Below are positions 53,072 through 64,000 of a DNA stretch of 64,000 nt, one piece after another. The DNA lies in assembly GCA_036245525.1 (NCBI GenBank), contig BTPG01000001.1, forward strand, positions 220,648,320-220,712,319. Reading direction: 5' to 3'. Each line of letters opens with the position of its first letter. Position 1 is the stretch's first letter. Source of the DNA: Semisulcospira habei. Its lineage: Eukaryota > Mollusca > Gastropoda > Semisulcospiridae. The notes under the pieces were generated by a model. It searched no databases, was not told where the DNA came from, and saw nothing but the letters and a program-made list of their open reading frames with translations. A program made the translations under genes and the position numbers.

Positions 53072-53164
53072 TAACCCTTTTCATGTTGGTAGTTGTTTTA
53101 GTAATGATGATTCCTGTAGGAGTAATCATGTAAAAAAAATGTTACCAATTTGCAACGGGTTAAT
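53072..53164. mobile_element. ~90-bp palindromic mini-element, copy 2
   Basis: Starts TTAACCCTTTTCATG, ends CAACGGGTTAATG, core GATGATTCCTGTAGGAGTAATC. The TTAACCC terminal inverted repeat is evident. Confidence 0.6.
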
Positions 53165-55036
53165 GTAGTTCTTAAATATATTCACATGGAAACATTGTCC
53201 CCACTTAAGCCAGTATTTGTTGTGGTTTAAAAAAATATATATATAGTTTAACTGTTTGAAATCCCTCAGGATACATTTTTATCCGGAGCTCAACATTCAT
53301 TTTTTTACTTTTATTTTTCATTTGTACTTAGGTATAGGAAGGTCCATTGAGAAAATCTGATGAACTTTAGAATTCAAGAAAATTGCAACTTGAAGAGCCA
53401 AAACACATTAGTGACACTAATACCCGTATTTAGCACCATAATTTGTTTTTCTGTGGATTTTACAGGTGAAATGAGTTTTATTTCATAAGAGTTTTGAAAG
53501 CTTTACAGTTTAGAAAACTTATCAGTTGTGATTTTGAATAAGATGTTCTGAGGAATACAAAGTCTGTCAGATTTCTTCTGAAGGACCTAAAGTAATAGTG
53601 AGCATAATCCCCCACAGAATTACAGTAGTCATTCGTAGATAGTGATAATCCCCGCAGGATTACAGTAGACAACGTATTTGTTCTTAGCTTGTCTTTTGCT
53701 TGAAATATTGTCTGCGTTGATTTCTTCACTGCCCTGCTTAAGCCAGTATATATGTGCTGCTCTGTGATTTTGGCCCCTTACAGCTAAGAGCCCCATAGGT
53801 AAAAAATCGCACACTAGCACACAAATTGTACCGATAGTACCACTGCTGAATTTTCTTTTAACAGATTGCTGTATATTTCTTGTTGCAATATTTTGTGTTA
53901 AATGGTTATACATGAATAGGACAGGACTGAAGCAGAGAGTGCATGTTAATGTTTTGTATATTAGATCTTTCAGTGCATCACAAATTGTCAAAAAATTTTG
54001 TTGCTGTTTCTATTGCTTTGGTTTTATCTGTGAATCGATCTGTTTGTTAAGTTTTTTTACACGCATAACACCAAATTATTGTTTAGACTTTTTTTTATTG
54101 CCTTTGTTCTTGACTATGGACTGAAAGTTCATGTCCAGGGCAGTCTGTGGCATAACTGCAAAGAGTCTGCTACAAATTTGAGAGGTGCAGACTGCAATCC
54201 TGCCCTTTTTATTGCATGTTATCCATTATCAAAAGCTTTTTCTTAAATTTCTTAATTCAGATTTTTCTTAACTGTACTTGCATATAAGCAAACACAGATG
54301 GTGTCCCTTTCTCTTTACTTAGTATCTCGTGGTCATTAATAAGCGTTGACCCTTTTTCTTCTTTTTTTTCATCGTTTCAGTGTTTTATATGAAGAGTAAG
54401 TATGCATATATACCATAGTATGTGTAAATGTTTAATGTGTGCTTCATACATTTCAAGTATACGTCAGGAGTAATACATGTATATGTGTGAGTACCCATCT
54501 GTAATAGCATCACATCTCATTCCAGTTATCCTGTTCTCTTGTTTTTAATAGGTTCTCTCTGTCTTTTTGTGTCAATAACTGTGCTAAATTAAAATGTAAA
54601 AAATACTGATTTCCCTGACCATGTTTACATCTCCATGTTTTTAAAGCAGTATTGAGTAGACACAAAATGAGCAGGTGTTCATTTTCTCCAGGCCAAAAAC
54701 ATCCAGTTATCTTTGCTTGCTCTTTTCACAAAACAGGCAGAGATGAGGTGGGAGGATAGGAGGGCTCTTTTTTTTCCTCAGAACATGCATGAATAATCTG
54801 GGATTTTTTTATTTCAAGAGTTGACCTTCTTTTGTATGCAACCACTGGTAAATAATATGGGTGGCTTTATGTACTAGGTGGTTAAGTTGAATCTGACTGA
54901 TTGAGATATGATGCTGTTATGTTTGGATTTTTTATTCCCTTTTGTTACTGAATTTGTTACCAATACAGATGTCTTTATACGGTATCGTTGCAGCATAAAA
55001 TAATGTACTATTAAAATACGAAAATAGGTAAGGTCT

Positions 55037-55979
<943 letters not shown>

Positions 55980-56140
55980 TTACTCACTGTATTGGCAAAT
56001 ATATCCAAAGTGTGCAAAGAAGACATCACACGCGTAGTCGTACCAATAACCGTCAGTTTTTATTACTGCACAGTCATCCATGAAGCCCCACATTCCTCCA
56101 GGCTGATCTGACCCCCAGTGGCTGAAGATCAAAGGGGTAC
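55980..56140 (-). CDS. Lectin exon 4 (domain end and stop)
   Basis: Acceptor ACGTTCAG, residues 113-165 with FSHWGSDQPGG, DDCAVIKTDGYWYDYACD and FGYICQY, then a TAA stop at 55982-55980. Confidence 0.9.
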
Positions 56141-57996
56141 CTGAACGTTGAACTCAGTTTATTAAGTTGTATCACACGTGTAGTCAGAAATTATCGTTAT
56201 GTAAAACGGCGGAGAATGAAAATTAAAGTGACTTTGTAGCAGATAAGTATCTATATGTTATTAATAACAAAAAAGGATAATTAACTCCTTAGCCCTGCAG
56301 GAGACGGATTGACCATAAGAATTCAAGGGTAGTGCCAGATTAGCTTGACGCCAGAAAGCGTCAGGCTAATCTGGCACTACCCTAGAAATATCAGGGTTTA
56401 TCTACCTCCTGCAACTGGTACATAGTTGTTACGTGACATTTTGGAAATGCGGCTATAGGGCTCTGGAAGCTGAGGTCATCACGCTAGTCGTGGCGGCCAT
56501 CTTGAGAGGATACGCGACTCGTGCGCTCATCGGGAAATCGCTGCCAGGACAATGTCAGAAAAGTCCTGACGTGCTATAGGCAATAACATCAAGTTGTGCT
56601 ATCACCGTAGGAAACCGCTAACCAGAATCAGTTATTGTTTGTTTCCAAAGAGGAAGAAACGAAGAAAAACGTGTTGAAACACTACTTCGCTATTATCTGA
56701 AGTCTATCGCCAGACTGGCTAGTGTGTCCTAGTCTCAAGATGGCGACGGGGCAGCCGACGCTCCTAGGCAACGCGGGGAACTTCCCGAAGCCCTATTGGG
56801 TCAAATATATTAAATCTTTAAGAGTTTCTCATTGGTGTGAGTGAGTGTGTGTGTTTCCTCCTCCCCGTGCGTGCTGTACCAGAGTCCCATCTCCATGTGC
56901 CTTCAGTGTCCTGATCAGTCAGACCGATCCACATGCCGCTTCCCGCGTTATCCAGTGTAGAGATGTACCTGAAGAAAGAGGTGAGTGTAAAGCAGGTAGA
57001 TGGGGGACAAAAAACGATTTAGCCCCGACGCCCTATAGGCTGCAGGCGATGGATCAACCACGATAATTCAAGGCCTGATGGCGCCAAGTTAATCTGGCAC
57101 AACCCTTGAATTATCATGGTTGATCCATCACTGACCTGCAACTACTGGTACATCAGTCAGTTGTTACTCAGTGACACCGTTTCTGAAATGTGAGAAATGC
57201 GCGGCCTCAACTTGGGGCTAAATAGGTTAAATCTGAGCGTCACCAGCGCACATTTGCTCTGCCAGTAAGAAAAGTATTTGCGAAGACATGTGACATCTCA
57301 ACAGTTATCTGACGTAGCAAACGTTTACTGTTTTGATGAAAATTATTTTTCATTATCGCCCTTTAGAGTCAGTGTCACTACGCCATGTAAATTGTTGTTG
57401 AAACGCTGTTCATTATTTTTATTTTTATAGCAGGAAGACGGAACAAACAACAAAGTTTACTCTTTGAGAAATGCGTGTATGGCGGCGTCATAAATCTCCA
57501 CCAATCGTCCCGAGTTGCGTAGACACGCTTCTTTTGCATCTTGCCAGGACAGTGATTCGTACGTCACTACGTCATAGCATGTTTTGCCGCGAACCACAAG
57601 GTTACCTCCCCTATTCAGGTGGGGCGGGCACACACGGAGATCATCAGAAATCTGACCTGTAATAGAAGATAGAATTTGTTGGATTATGTACACTCACATG
57701 TTGTCTATCGACTCCTATCGACTAATATATCAGTGCACCTCTGTCATAAACGAATGGTCTCCACAAAACAGGTGTTGGCCGGGTCGTTAGTGTCAACTGG
57801 TTTGGCCGGTTGTCACTGATTCTATCGTTAAAACTTATGTGCTTTCGATGTTGATTCCGGTCTTTAATTTACAATCAATGACGAATAGTATGTATACACA
57901 TGCGATTTAGACTTTTTGTGGTTCTAGGTCAAAGGTATACTCACCAACGGCGCTGCCTATAAAGACTGCAATAACACATAAACATCCAGTATGCAT
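55980..57996 (-). CDS. Secreted C-type lectin, perlucin-like (4 exons, 165 aa)
   Basis: Joining 57996-57945, 57656-57461, 56968-56880 and 56140-55980 on the - strand gives 165 residues. All introns are GT-AG with matching phases (1, 2, 1). Parts: signal peptide MHTGCLCVIAVFIGSAVG; the long-form N-terminal Cys pair C27/C44; then a C-type lectin domain with EACLRNSGRLVEIY (C62), WIGLTDQDTEGTWRWDSG (96-113), FSHWGSDQPGG, DDC (C136), YWYDYAC (C150) and YICQ (C161). Single-domain secreted lectins of this size (perlucins) act in shell matrix or as immune receptors in molluscs. The usual Ca2+/sugar triplets are altered: QPG (125-127) for EPN/QPD and WYD (145-147) for WND, so classical Ca2+-dependent sugar binding is doubtful. 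Small elements sit in introns 2 and 3. The last exon ends with a TAA after ICQYSE; a GTGAGT donor overlaps this end, so a longer variant is possible. Confidence 0.9.
56290..56440. mobile_element. Hairpin MITE (TTTAGCCCC family), copy 2
   Basis: TAGCCCTGCAGGAGACGGAT, GGGTAGTGCCAGATTAGC and then the inverted arm GCTAATCTGGCACTACCC with CTACCTCCTGCA form a long hairpin. A near-terminal inner stem GACGC/GCGTC is present. Lies in lectin intron 3. Confidence 0.75.
56458..56793. mobile_element. TA-flanked MITE, copy B (intact)
   Basis: 336 bp with terminal inverted repeat GGGCTCTGGAAG / GGGCTTCGGGAAG, flanked by TA on both sides; relative of copy A (35143-39878). Lies in lectin intron 3. Confidence 0.82.
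56880..56968 (-). CDS. Lectin exon 3 (WIGL motif)
   Basis: Acceptor TTTCTTCAG, 89 bp, encodes residues 83-112 with the domain hallmark MWIGLTDQDTEGTWRWDS. The donor TCTG|GTACAG is weak, but it is the one that joins exon 4 in frame. Confidence 0.88.
57018..57225. mobile_element. Hairpin MITE (TTTAGCCCC family), copy 3
   Basis: Terminal inverted repeats GATTTAGCCCCGACGCC and GGCCTCAACTTGGGGCTAAA flank the arms GGATCAACCACGATAATTCA and TGAATTATCATGGTTGATCC. Lies in lectin intron 2, 50 bp beyond exon 3. Confidence 0.78.
57461..57656 (-). CDS. Lectin exon 2 (start of C-type lectin domain)
   Basis: Acceptor TTCTATTACAG, 196 bp, donor AAAGA|GTAAAC. Encodes residues 18-82 with C27, C44 and C62 and the WQDAKEACLRNSGRLVEI helix typical of the fold. 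Confidence 0.9.
57945..57996 (-). CDS. Lectin exon 1 (signal peptide)
   Basis: ATG at 57996-57994, 17 codons plus one base, donor G|GTGAGT. The encoded 18 residues are a hydrophobic secretion signal. Confidence 0.85.
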
Positions 57997-58623
57997 GTTG
58001 GGCGCGGCTTCTCAGTCACTCCTCTTCTTTGGACATAATTGTATAAATACTACATGTGTATACATGTTTCCACGTGTTTTCTTCATCCAAGGCACAGATC
58101 CTGATAAACACCTGCTGCCTGCGGGGCTCCCTGGTCTACGCTTCTTCTGGACTCAATTTGCCGAACTTTTTTTTTTCAGCCGGAGGAGATCACATGTAGT
58201 TATATGTCCCGTACATCATATTTTGGGTGCTGTGTATTTATACATTTAGATGTTGACTTTGTGGTTCCCACGTTGAATTCCTTGTGTGAGGTGATTAGTC
58301 TCTTCCTCTGACGGTCTCTCTTGACGATACAGTCAGTGCACACACACGCAAGCACACACACACCGTGGCACTGGCACACCGGCAAGCACGCACATACACA
58401 CGCGCGCGCGCTTGTTTCCACCAGCAACGAGCACATTTGACAGTTGCTATGTAAATGTATTTATATAATGAGCTCACGTTAACTGATGTCATCTAGGATG
58501 TAAACACGTGTACTATCCGCAAAAACAAACGCAGTGGGAGACCGATAGCAGGAAGCCGGGCCACCCACAGGCGGCGGCTGCGGACTAAAGAATGATTTGA
58601 AATAAGTTCCCATCGGTTTTCAT
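57997..58623 (-). promoter_or_regulatory. Upstream region of the lectin gene
   Basis: On the - strand a TATA-like TATTTATA (about 58040) lies about 45 bp before the start codon. A CA-repeat/CpG patch is at 58340-58410. Promoter assignment rests on position only. Confidence 0.35.
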
Positions 58624-58677
58624 CTCATAATTATGCCTATAGATCGCTTATATGCGAACTATAGGCATAATTATGAG
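58624..58677. repeat. Perfect 19-bp hairpin
   Basis: CTCATAATTATGCCTATAG at 58624-58642 and its exact complement at 58659-58677; the loop itself contains TCGC/GCGA. Probably the core of a small inverted-repeat element. Confidence 0.85.
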
Positions 58678-59047
58678 AGTGGAGATCGAGGTTAACTGAA
58701 TTTCAAATCGTTCTCACGTCAACTCAACCGTTGCCTGTGGTGGCCACCATTGGGTGATGAACTGCGGTTCAACTCATAGGTCTCAAATACTTTCGTTTTG
58801 AGGTCAGTGACCAAGATCCGACCACGGTTGCCGTCAACAAAATTTTAATGGTACTATCGTCCCCATATAGTGTGGGCTGAGACGCGGTGGGTGGGGGTGG
58901 CACGTGTCATACTAGTAGCATCTTAACACTAGCTATCCCCGTCTATTGAATCAGTTGTTCAGTAACCAGTGTAGGCATGGTCGTGTCTCCTATATGCACA
59001 CATCTTTGTTGTTGCCAGCTTGTTTTTTTCGAAACAGGGCTAGAACA

Positions 59048-59101
59048 CAATGCGCACAAGGTCGTCGGGCCGACATCGGCCCGATGACCTTGTGTGCATT
59101 G
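59048..59101. repeat. 26-bp hairpin with 2-nt spacer
   Basis: Arms 59048-59073 and 59076-59101 are complementary except at two positions, both of which would be G-U pairs in + strand RNA. Arm core: CACAAGGTCGTCGGGCCGA. Confidence 0.85.
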
Positions 59102-60316
59102 GAAAATTGACGCCGGCTTTGAAAACTGACCTGTTCCCAATTGTTGTGCTTGCTCATTAGTGTGCAATTCAGTCTCCATTCTGCAATGCACGTCTCGTTA
59201 TTATATACACGGATTCTAAGGGGTTACTTCCATAATTACAAACTAGCAACACTCATCTTTCAACGAGTCAGTGTTCTTATCTACCTATGCGAGTGTTGTA
59301 GAATAAACAATCGCAACATAGCATACAGTACCTATAGTGCTATTACTGAAATCCCAGCATGTGACTCATTAGATTGACATCCATGATGACAACACACACA
59401 CACACACAACAGCAACAACAACAACAACAACAACATAAACAACAAGCATAAACAAACAAACAAATGATACAAACAAACAAACACTCAAAAACAAACAAGA
59501 ACAAACAAACATTTTTCTTTTCAAAACCGAGACCCCAAAATTACTCCATGAAACATTTGTAAATTACAAGTAATACGCATTCAATGGTAAATTAATTAAT
59601 AGTGTGACAAACTGACAAAGATAAATGTGCGCCGAGACAAATCGAACAACAACAACAAAAGATGTGAAGGACAAAAACATCTACCTACAAAGGGAACTTA
59701 ATTGGGGGGGGGGGGGGAACACACTTGGATCTCCCACTGAGCAATATACGTCATCGTTCCAAACGATGACGTTCAAACGATCCGCATTAGGAAACACAAT
59801 GGGAATATAACCTTTGTCCCCTGTAGCTGTTGTAGATATAACACTTACTGACATTGACGGTGTGGCATAGATGGAGCCCACCTCTGTCAGCAAGAATCAT
59901 AGATTCGCATAAGCCCCCGCGGCTGTAGGAGCTGATGTAAATGTTATGTCTCTTGCAGATGAAGAGATCTTGAAGAAGGACTGTATAGACGTGCTGATGT
60001 TGAATAAACAGAATAATCAAAAGAAATGATAATTCAACAGACTGGCGGCTTACAACAACAAAACAAATAGGTTGTGTGATAAAAACAGACGTGTCAGATT
60101 TAGTCATTTTCGGATAGTTGTCTGTATGCCAGTCTCTGTGTGTGTGTGCAGGTCCGGATCCCCCTCTTCCCCCAACAAAGTAACAAAATTCTAATGTCCT
60201 TGACAAGCACATTTTGTTGATGCTTGCACAACCGCACACAAAACTCTGCTTCAGGTGGTTAATTTCTCCCAAAATTTTGTTGGACCCTCCCCCACACTTG
60301 TAAGTGATCCGGCCCT
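59102..60316. other. Intergenic sequence, simple repeats and one exon-like frame
   Basis: (CAA)n/(AAAC)n patches at 59405-59510. A - strand open stretch at 59968-59849 (acceptor-like TTCTTCAAG, donor TCA|GTAAGT) encodes CKRHNIYISSYSRGGLCE but matches no family I can name. Confidence 0.35.
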
Positions 60317-60375
<59 letters not shown>

Positions 60376-60399
60376 CGTGTGTGTGTGTGTGTGTGTGTG
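60317..60399. repeat. (GT)n microsatellite
   Basis: GT tract with one CCGTGTG interruption near 60375. Confidence 0.97.
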
Positions 60400-60900
60400 T
60401 ATTTCAGGCATTGGACAACGGCGGCAAATGAATTGTTTACTGTACGGTACTCCAGTGCGTTAAATGTATCTTCTTCTTTTTTTCTTTGGGTGGGGGAGGC
60501 GGGGGTGGAGGTGGGGGGGGGGGGGGCGGGTCCAACTTTTTATTTGGGACCTTCAACCTCAGTGACACCGGGTCTCCCCGACGCTAGACCTTCCTCCAGT
60601 GGCCGAAAAAATCAAACGGGGGGAAGGCGTGTGTCAGTCAAGACTCTCGCCACTAGCCAAAATATCAAACAACGTGGGGAGGGGGGGGGGGGTAGCGTGT
60701 GTGTGGAAACTCGCAACAACAATAAAATCAAATAGGGAAGGGACGGGCATGAGGGGGGGGGGGGGGGGGGTTCCAAACACCCAAAAAGGGAAATAGCATT
60801 TTACAGAATTTTCAGTCGGAGGGGGCGGGGGGGGGGGGGGTCCGGAACCCCTGAAACCCACCTCCACCCCAGAAGATCCGCTCCTGCCTTGTGTTATTTT
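60400..60900. repeat. Diverged copies with poly-G tracts
   Basis: G-tracts at about 60513-60526, 60680-60691, 60755-60770 and 60827-60840 alternate with short T/A-rich segments, as in a decayed short tandem or transposon-derived repeat. Pro/Gly-rich frames here are artefacts. Confidence 0.6.
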
Positions 60901-61583
60901 CTATTTTCATATGCATATAATACACATCATTACATAACTAACCGCACGTATGACTATATGAGCGATTATCCCAACATGCACACGGTTATCCGTATCAAAC
61001 ATCCATACCAGTTTGGCCTGGTGGTGTCTGATTATTTATTAATTAATTAGTTTATTTATTATGTTTCAAAGCTGTATTACCTGTATGAACGTTTTTATCA
61101 AGATCAAGGTGAAACCCAAAAGGGTGTGCATTTGCGCCATATTTGTGGCCCTAGCAATTAAAATCGACCAATAACAGAGACTGTCACGGTGTCTCTCTTT
61201 CATTTGTTTAAAGACTATCGTGTGGTGACCAAGTTTTATTTTTGAAACCTTAAACATTGTGCAAAAATCGGCAAAGTACATGTCTACCCTTGGGTGTGCA
61301 CGTAGTTTTTTTGCTTGCCAGGGGACAATACTCTGTCAATAGACGTCGGTTTCGTGCATCAGGGGAGTTAATATAAAGATTGGCATTAATTATTGCATTG
61401 CTGATTTATTGGCGGAAGACAGCCTTCTTCGCTCAGCAGCGTAAGGAATGATATATTTTAGTAAACATACACTACTTCATCGGACAATTGTTATGTTCCA
61501 ATGTTGCAGAAGCTTTGTAGCTAAACATGTAGCAATGTTTAAGGGATCGGCAAGTTGGTTAGAGAGTAGAAGCAATTAGAAAA
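60901..61583. other. Intergenic sequence, nothing recognised
   Basis: No gene, RNA or element ends seen. Confidence 0.45.
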
Positions 61584-61620
61584 ATGGCGGCGAATGCTGG
61601 CACCGCATCAAGTCTCCAAC
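61584..61620 (+). CDS. Candidate first coding exon of an unknown gene
   Basis: AAAATGGCGGCGAATGCTGG is a good initiation context. Twelve codons (MAANAGTASSLQ) plus one base are followed by a donor-like GTTAGT. The following sequence to the window end looks low in repeats. No downstream exon with a recognisable domain was found, so this is only a suggestion. Confidence 0.25.
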
Positions 61621-61912
61621 GTTAGTGTGTGTTTCTGACACAGTTCCAGCCTTCTAACCGCTGGCTCCTGGTGCGAAACGTCTCGACTTTGCCTGTTCTC
61701 GTCTGATAAACAGTGAGTTTTTGACGAAAAGCAGTTGAATCTTATTTTGATAACGTAATCAACCACTATCCCTGCTCAACTGGGACAAACAAGACTAGTA
61801 GAAGCAGACGACTTATCTCTTGAACTTGCAGTCAAACGATTCAGTTTATCTCTTGCACTTGCAGTCAAACGATTCATACAAGGTACTTGTACAGCAGTTT
61901 GTTTGGTGGTGT

Positions 61913-61944
<32 letters not shown>

Positions 61945-63879
61945 TTTCATTTAATCATTTCACACTCCAGTTTTAGTTTGGTTGTGTGGGGTTGTTGTAT
62001 TTTTCGTCCATTCATGCAATGTTTACACAAAGCATTTTGACAAATTGGTGTTAGAAAAGTATGCTTCAGCTTCAAACCAAAGAGGTGATCTGAGCATTAA
62101 GTAAAACAGTTTTTGTGCAGTGTGCTGGCTTTGTCATAATATTAAACTGCAGGTATTCGATAAAATCTTCACCTTTTATAAATTTTCTTTCAGTTGTGTT
62201 GTACAATATGACAGGTTTTCTGGTATTTTGCAAAAACTACACTTCAATTTTCTGATGAAGAATGCATGCATCACATGAACAGTTGTGTGTGTTTGTCGGG
62301 AATATGTGATGTATTGTGACTTGAACTAACAAATAAATCAATAAAGAAAGAATTGTGTTAATTTTATGATTTTAAATCGTGTTTTTACAATCCCGCTCGA
62401 AAGAATGTAGACCGACAGACTCTCCCGCAGCTTAAGCGTGTGATTAATTTTACCACGGCATACTCCTGAACGCTCATGTTCCTGTTTCACTTCAATTCAT
62501 TTCAATGTCAACCTCCTTGACAAAGGTTTTGCGGGCTTCAGCACACCGATATAACACTATTGTTAACCTACTAGACCTATTTTCAGCACCCACGTGTTCG
62601 AAACGTGTGTCAGTCTTCAAAGCGATCGATCGAGATCGCCTGTAAACAAAGGGACTGAGAGCTTGCTAGCTTTCCGGTTGTTGCTTTCAGGTATAATTTA
62701 ATCGTAAAACTAAAAGATTCAAGTAGAATTATTGCCTTAAACCCCGTTTTGGTTTCCTTTTTGATTAGTATTGCTCACTCACCTCGTCATCAGACTACAA
62801 ATTCTACGAGCGACATCTAGTTTTGACGAACGTTTTTCGGTCGTGTTTTCCGGATATGACGTCATTGCCGATGTTTTAAGAGAGCGCGTCCCATGTGTAA
62901 ACAGCATTGTCGAGTAATTTGCGAAAGGTTTGCAAATCTTTTAGGTATTTTGGAGTTTTTTAGTGTCAGTCTCTATCGAGCGAATGCTTCCGTTTTTCTC
63001 CAAAACCGTAGGAGCCCTCTTCCCATTATGATAGGTTTATAAACGTTTCTCACTGTGATACTTCACGATCGCGAGCTCTTTGTCGTTCGTGAGCGTATAT
63101 AAAACTGCCGACAATTTTTGAAGATGAAATATCACTTCAAAATTATGAAAATTGACCAAAAGGCGAGTTATTGTTGCTCAGCGAATGTAGACTGACGGAA
63201 GTGGATGAATCGCCAGTAAAGTGGGACATGCCAAAACAAATACCAGAAAACCTGCCATATACTGTCTTTTGCATTTACTTAATTCTGATACTCTAGTCTA
63301 ACTAGTCTTTGATAAAGGTTGCTCTCTTCTTCTTTTTTTTTTTTTTAATCTTTCTTTTGGTATGATAGTAGAATTGACCTTCTGTAATATTTTTTTCTCT
63401 TTAAAAGAAAAATTGCACTACAATGAAGGAAAATTTTACATTTGCTTAAATGTGAATCTCATAGTCATACAATGTCTGGCCAGCCAAAATACTTTTACCG
63501 TCCAAGAAAGATTTTCCTCATCGTTTTCTGTCTTACTCAGTTACTGACTTTTTTTAATGTACCGGTTAAGCATAGTTATACATAAATAAGTACAGTCAGC
63601 CTTCCTGTACCAAATGTCCTTTTCCGAAAGCTACAGAGCAGGAATTATTGATGTGAGAGTGTGCAATTTAGCAGCCAAATTATTGGTGGCATTAGTGTGT
63701 TTATCACAGGCAAAACTTGCGAACAGAATGTCATGATTAGCTCCCACAAAAGGAAGACATTTCGCGTGTATTGATTGTTTGCTGCATCACTGCTTTTTTA
63801 ACGCTCTTATCATTCAGTCACCTCCAGGGCCAAGTTGTTCAAATTTTAGATAACTAGTAATTGTCTTTATCTATGTAAG
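61621..63879. other. Right-hand sequence without recognised genes
   Basis: Contains a ~29-nt T-tract at about 61915-61943 and a direct 31-bp repetition (TTATCTCTTG.ACTTGCAGTC) at about 61812-61872. No exon is supported. Confidence 0.4.
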
Positions 63880-64000
63880 AGAAGGTGCCTCGCCCATTGC
63901 AGCTCAAAGGTAGTGCAAGATTAGCTTTGAGCCTACCACTACCAGCACCAACCTGGTCAAGAACTGCTCTTGAGCCATAGTGGTCAGTCTATTTCATGCA
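63880..64000. mobile_element. Hairpin MITE (TTTAGCCCC family), diverged copy 4, cut by window end
   Basis: GCAGCTCAAAGGTAGTGCAA with GATTAGCTTTGAG and, to the right, TTGAGCCATAGTGGTCAGTC and TTTCATGCA align with the arms of copies 1-3. Confidence 0.45.

Larger units (their letters stand above)
50362..55036. other. Intergenic AT-rich sequence between the two genes
   Basis: No coding exon is supported. Two small palindromic elements (51096-51184 and 53072-53164) are listed separately; the rest is unassigned. Confidence 0.5.

Noticed and set aside
57457..57693. Lectin exon 2 as an isolated partial gene
   Set aside because: Matching exons with correct phases were found at 57996-57945, 56968-56880 and 56140-55980.

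Overview
This is a piece of a repeat-rich animal nuclear genome, most likely a marine mollusc and probably a gastropod. The evidence is GT-AG split genes, a swiprosin (EFHD) orthologue, a perlucin-like secreted C-type lectin, CR1/L2-, RTE- and RNase-H-type LINEs, tRNA-derived SINEs and a tandem retrozyme carrying hammerhead ribozymes. The species is inferred, not shown.

Two genes are supported by exact splice-site and reading-frame agreement, arranged tail to tail. On the + strand, a swiprosin/EFHD2-like EF-hand gene has four coding exons (10073-10236, 40949-41096, 41666-41803, 47320-47457; 195 aa) and a 30.7-kb first intron full of transposons. On the - strand, a 165-aa secreted C-type lectin is split into four exons (57996-57945, 57656-57461, 56968-56880, 56140-55980), with small hairpin or TIR elements in its introns.

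Layout: 1-9545 is a ~190-bp satellite, forward to about 4371 and then inverted, with one monomer split by a 1.8-kb DNA transposon (2447-4251). 9880-10236 is the promoter and exon 1 of the EFHD gene. 10444-12777 and 35461-39860 are two oppositely oriented copies of a non-coding element with ~0.4-kb terminal direct repeats. The second copy sits inside a TA-flanked MITE and itself contains a deleted Gypsy-like element (36607-38469). 18657-21884 is an uninterrupted 1075-codon LINE ORF. 21993-29645 is a nest of elements resolved by target-site duplications: a CR1/L2 LINE hit by an RNase-H LINE fragment and a SINE-like element, the latter split by an RTE-like LINE, which is itself split by a second CR1/L2 copy.

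The most interesting object is in intron 3 of the EFHD gene (42441-46252): six head-to-tail, almost identical 520-bp units followed by an inverted 1.3-unit tail, the whole flanked by a 10-13-bp target-site duplication. Every full unit encodes a complete type I hammerhead ribozyme (stem I GGTGTG/CACACC, core CTGAGGA, stem II GGTC/GACC, GAAA, GTC cleavage site). It is therefore best read as a metazoan retrozyme: a tandem non-coding retroelement whose RNA self-cleaves into 520-nt monomers. The inverted part is at the end that is 5' in the ribozyme sense, as expected from twin priming.

From 57997 to the right edge the sequence is mostly without recognised genes and holds hairpins, GT and poly-G tracts, and one weak candidate first exon at 61584.
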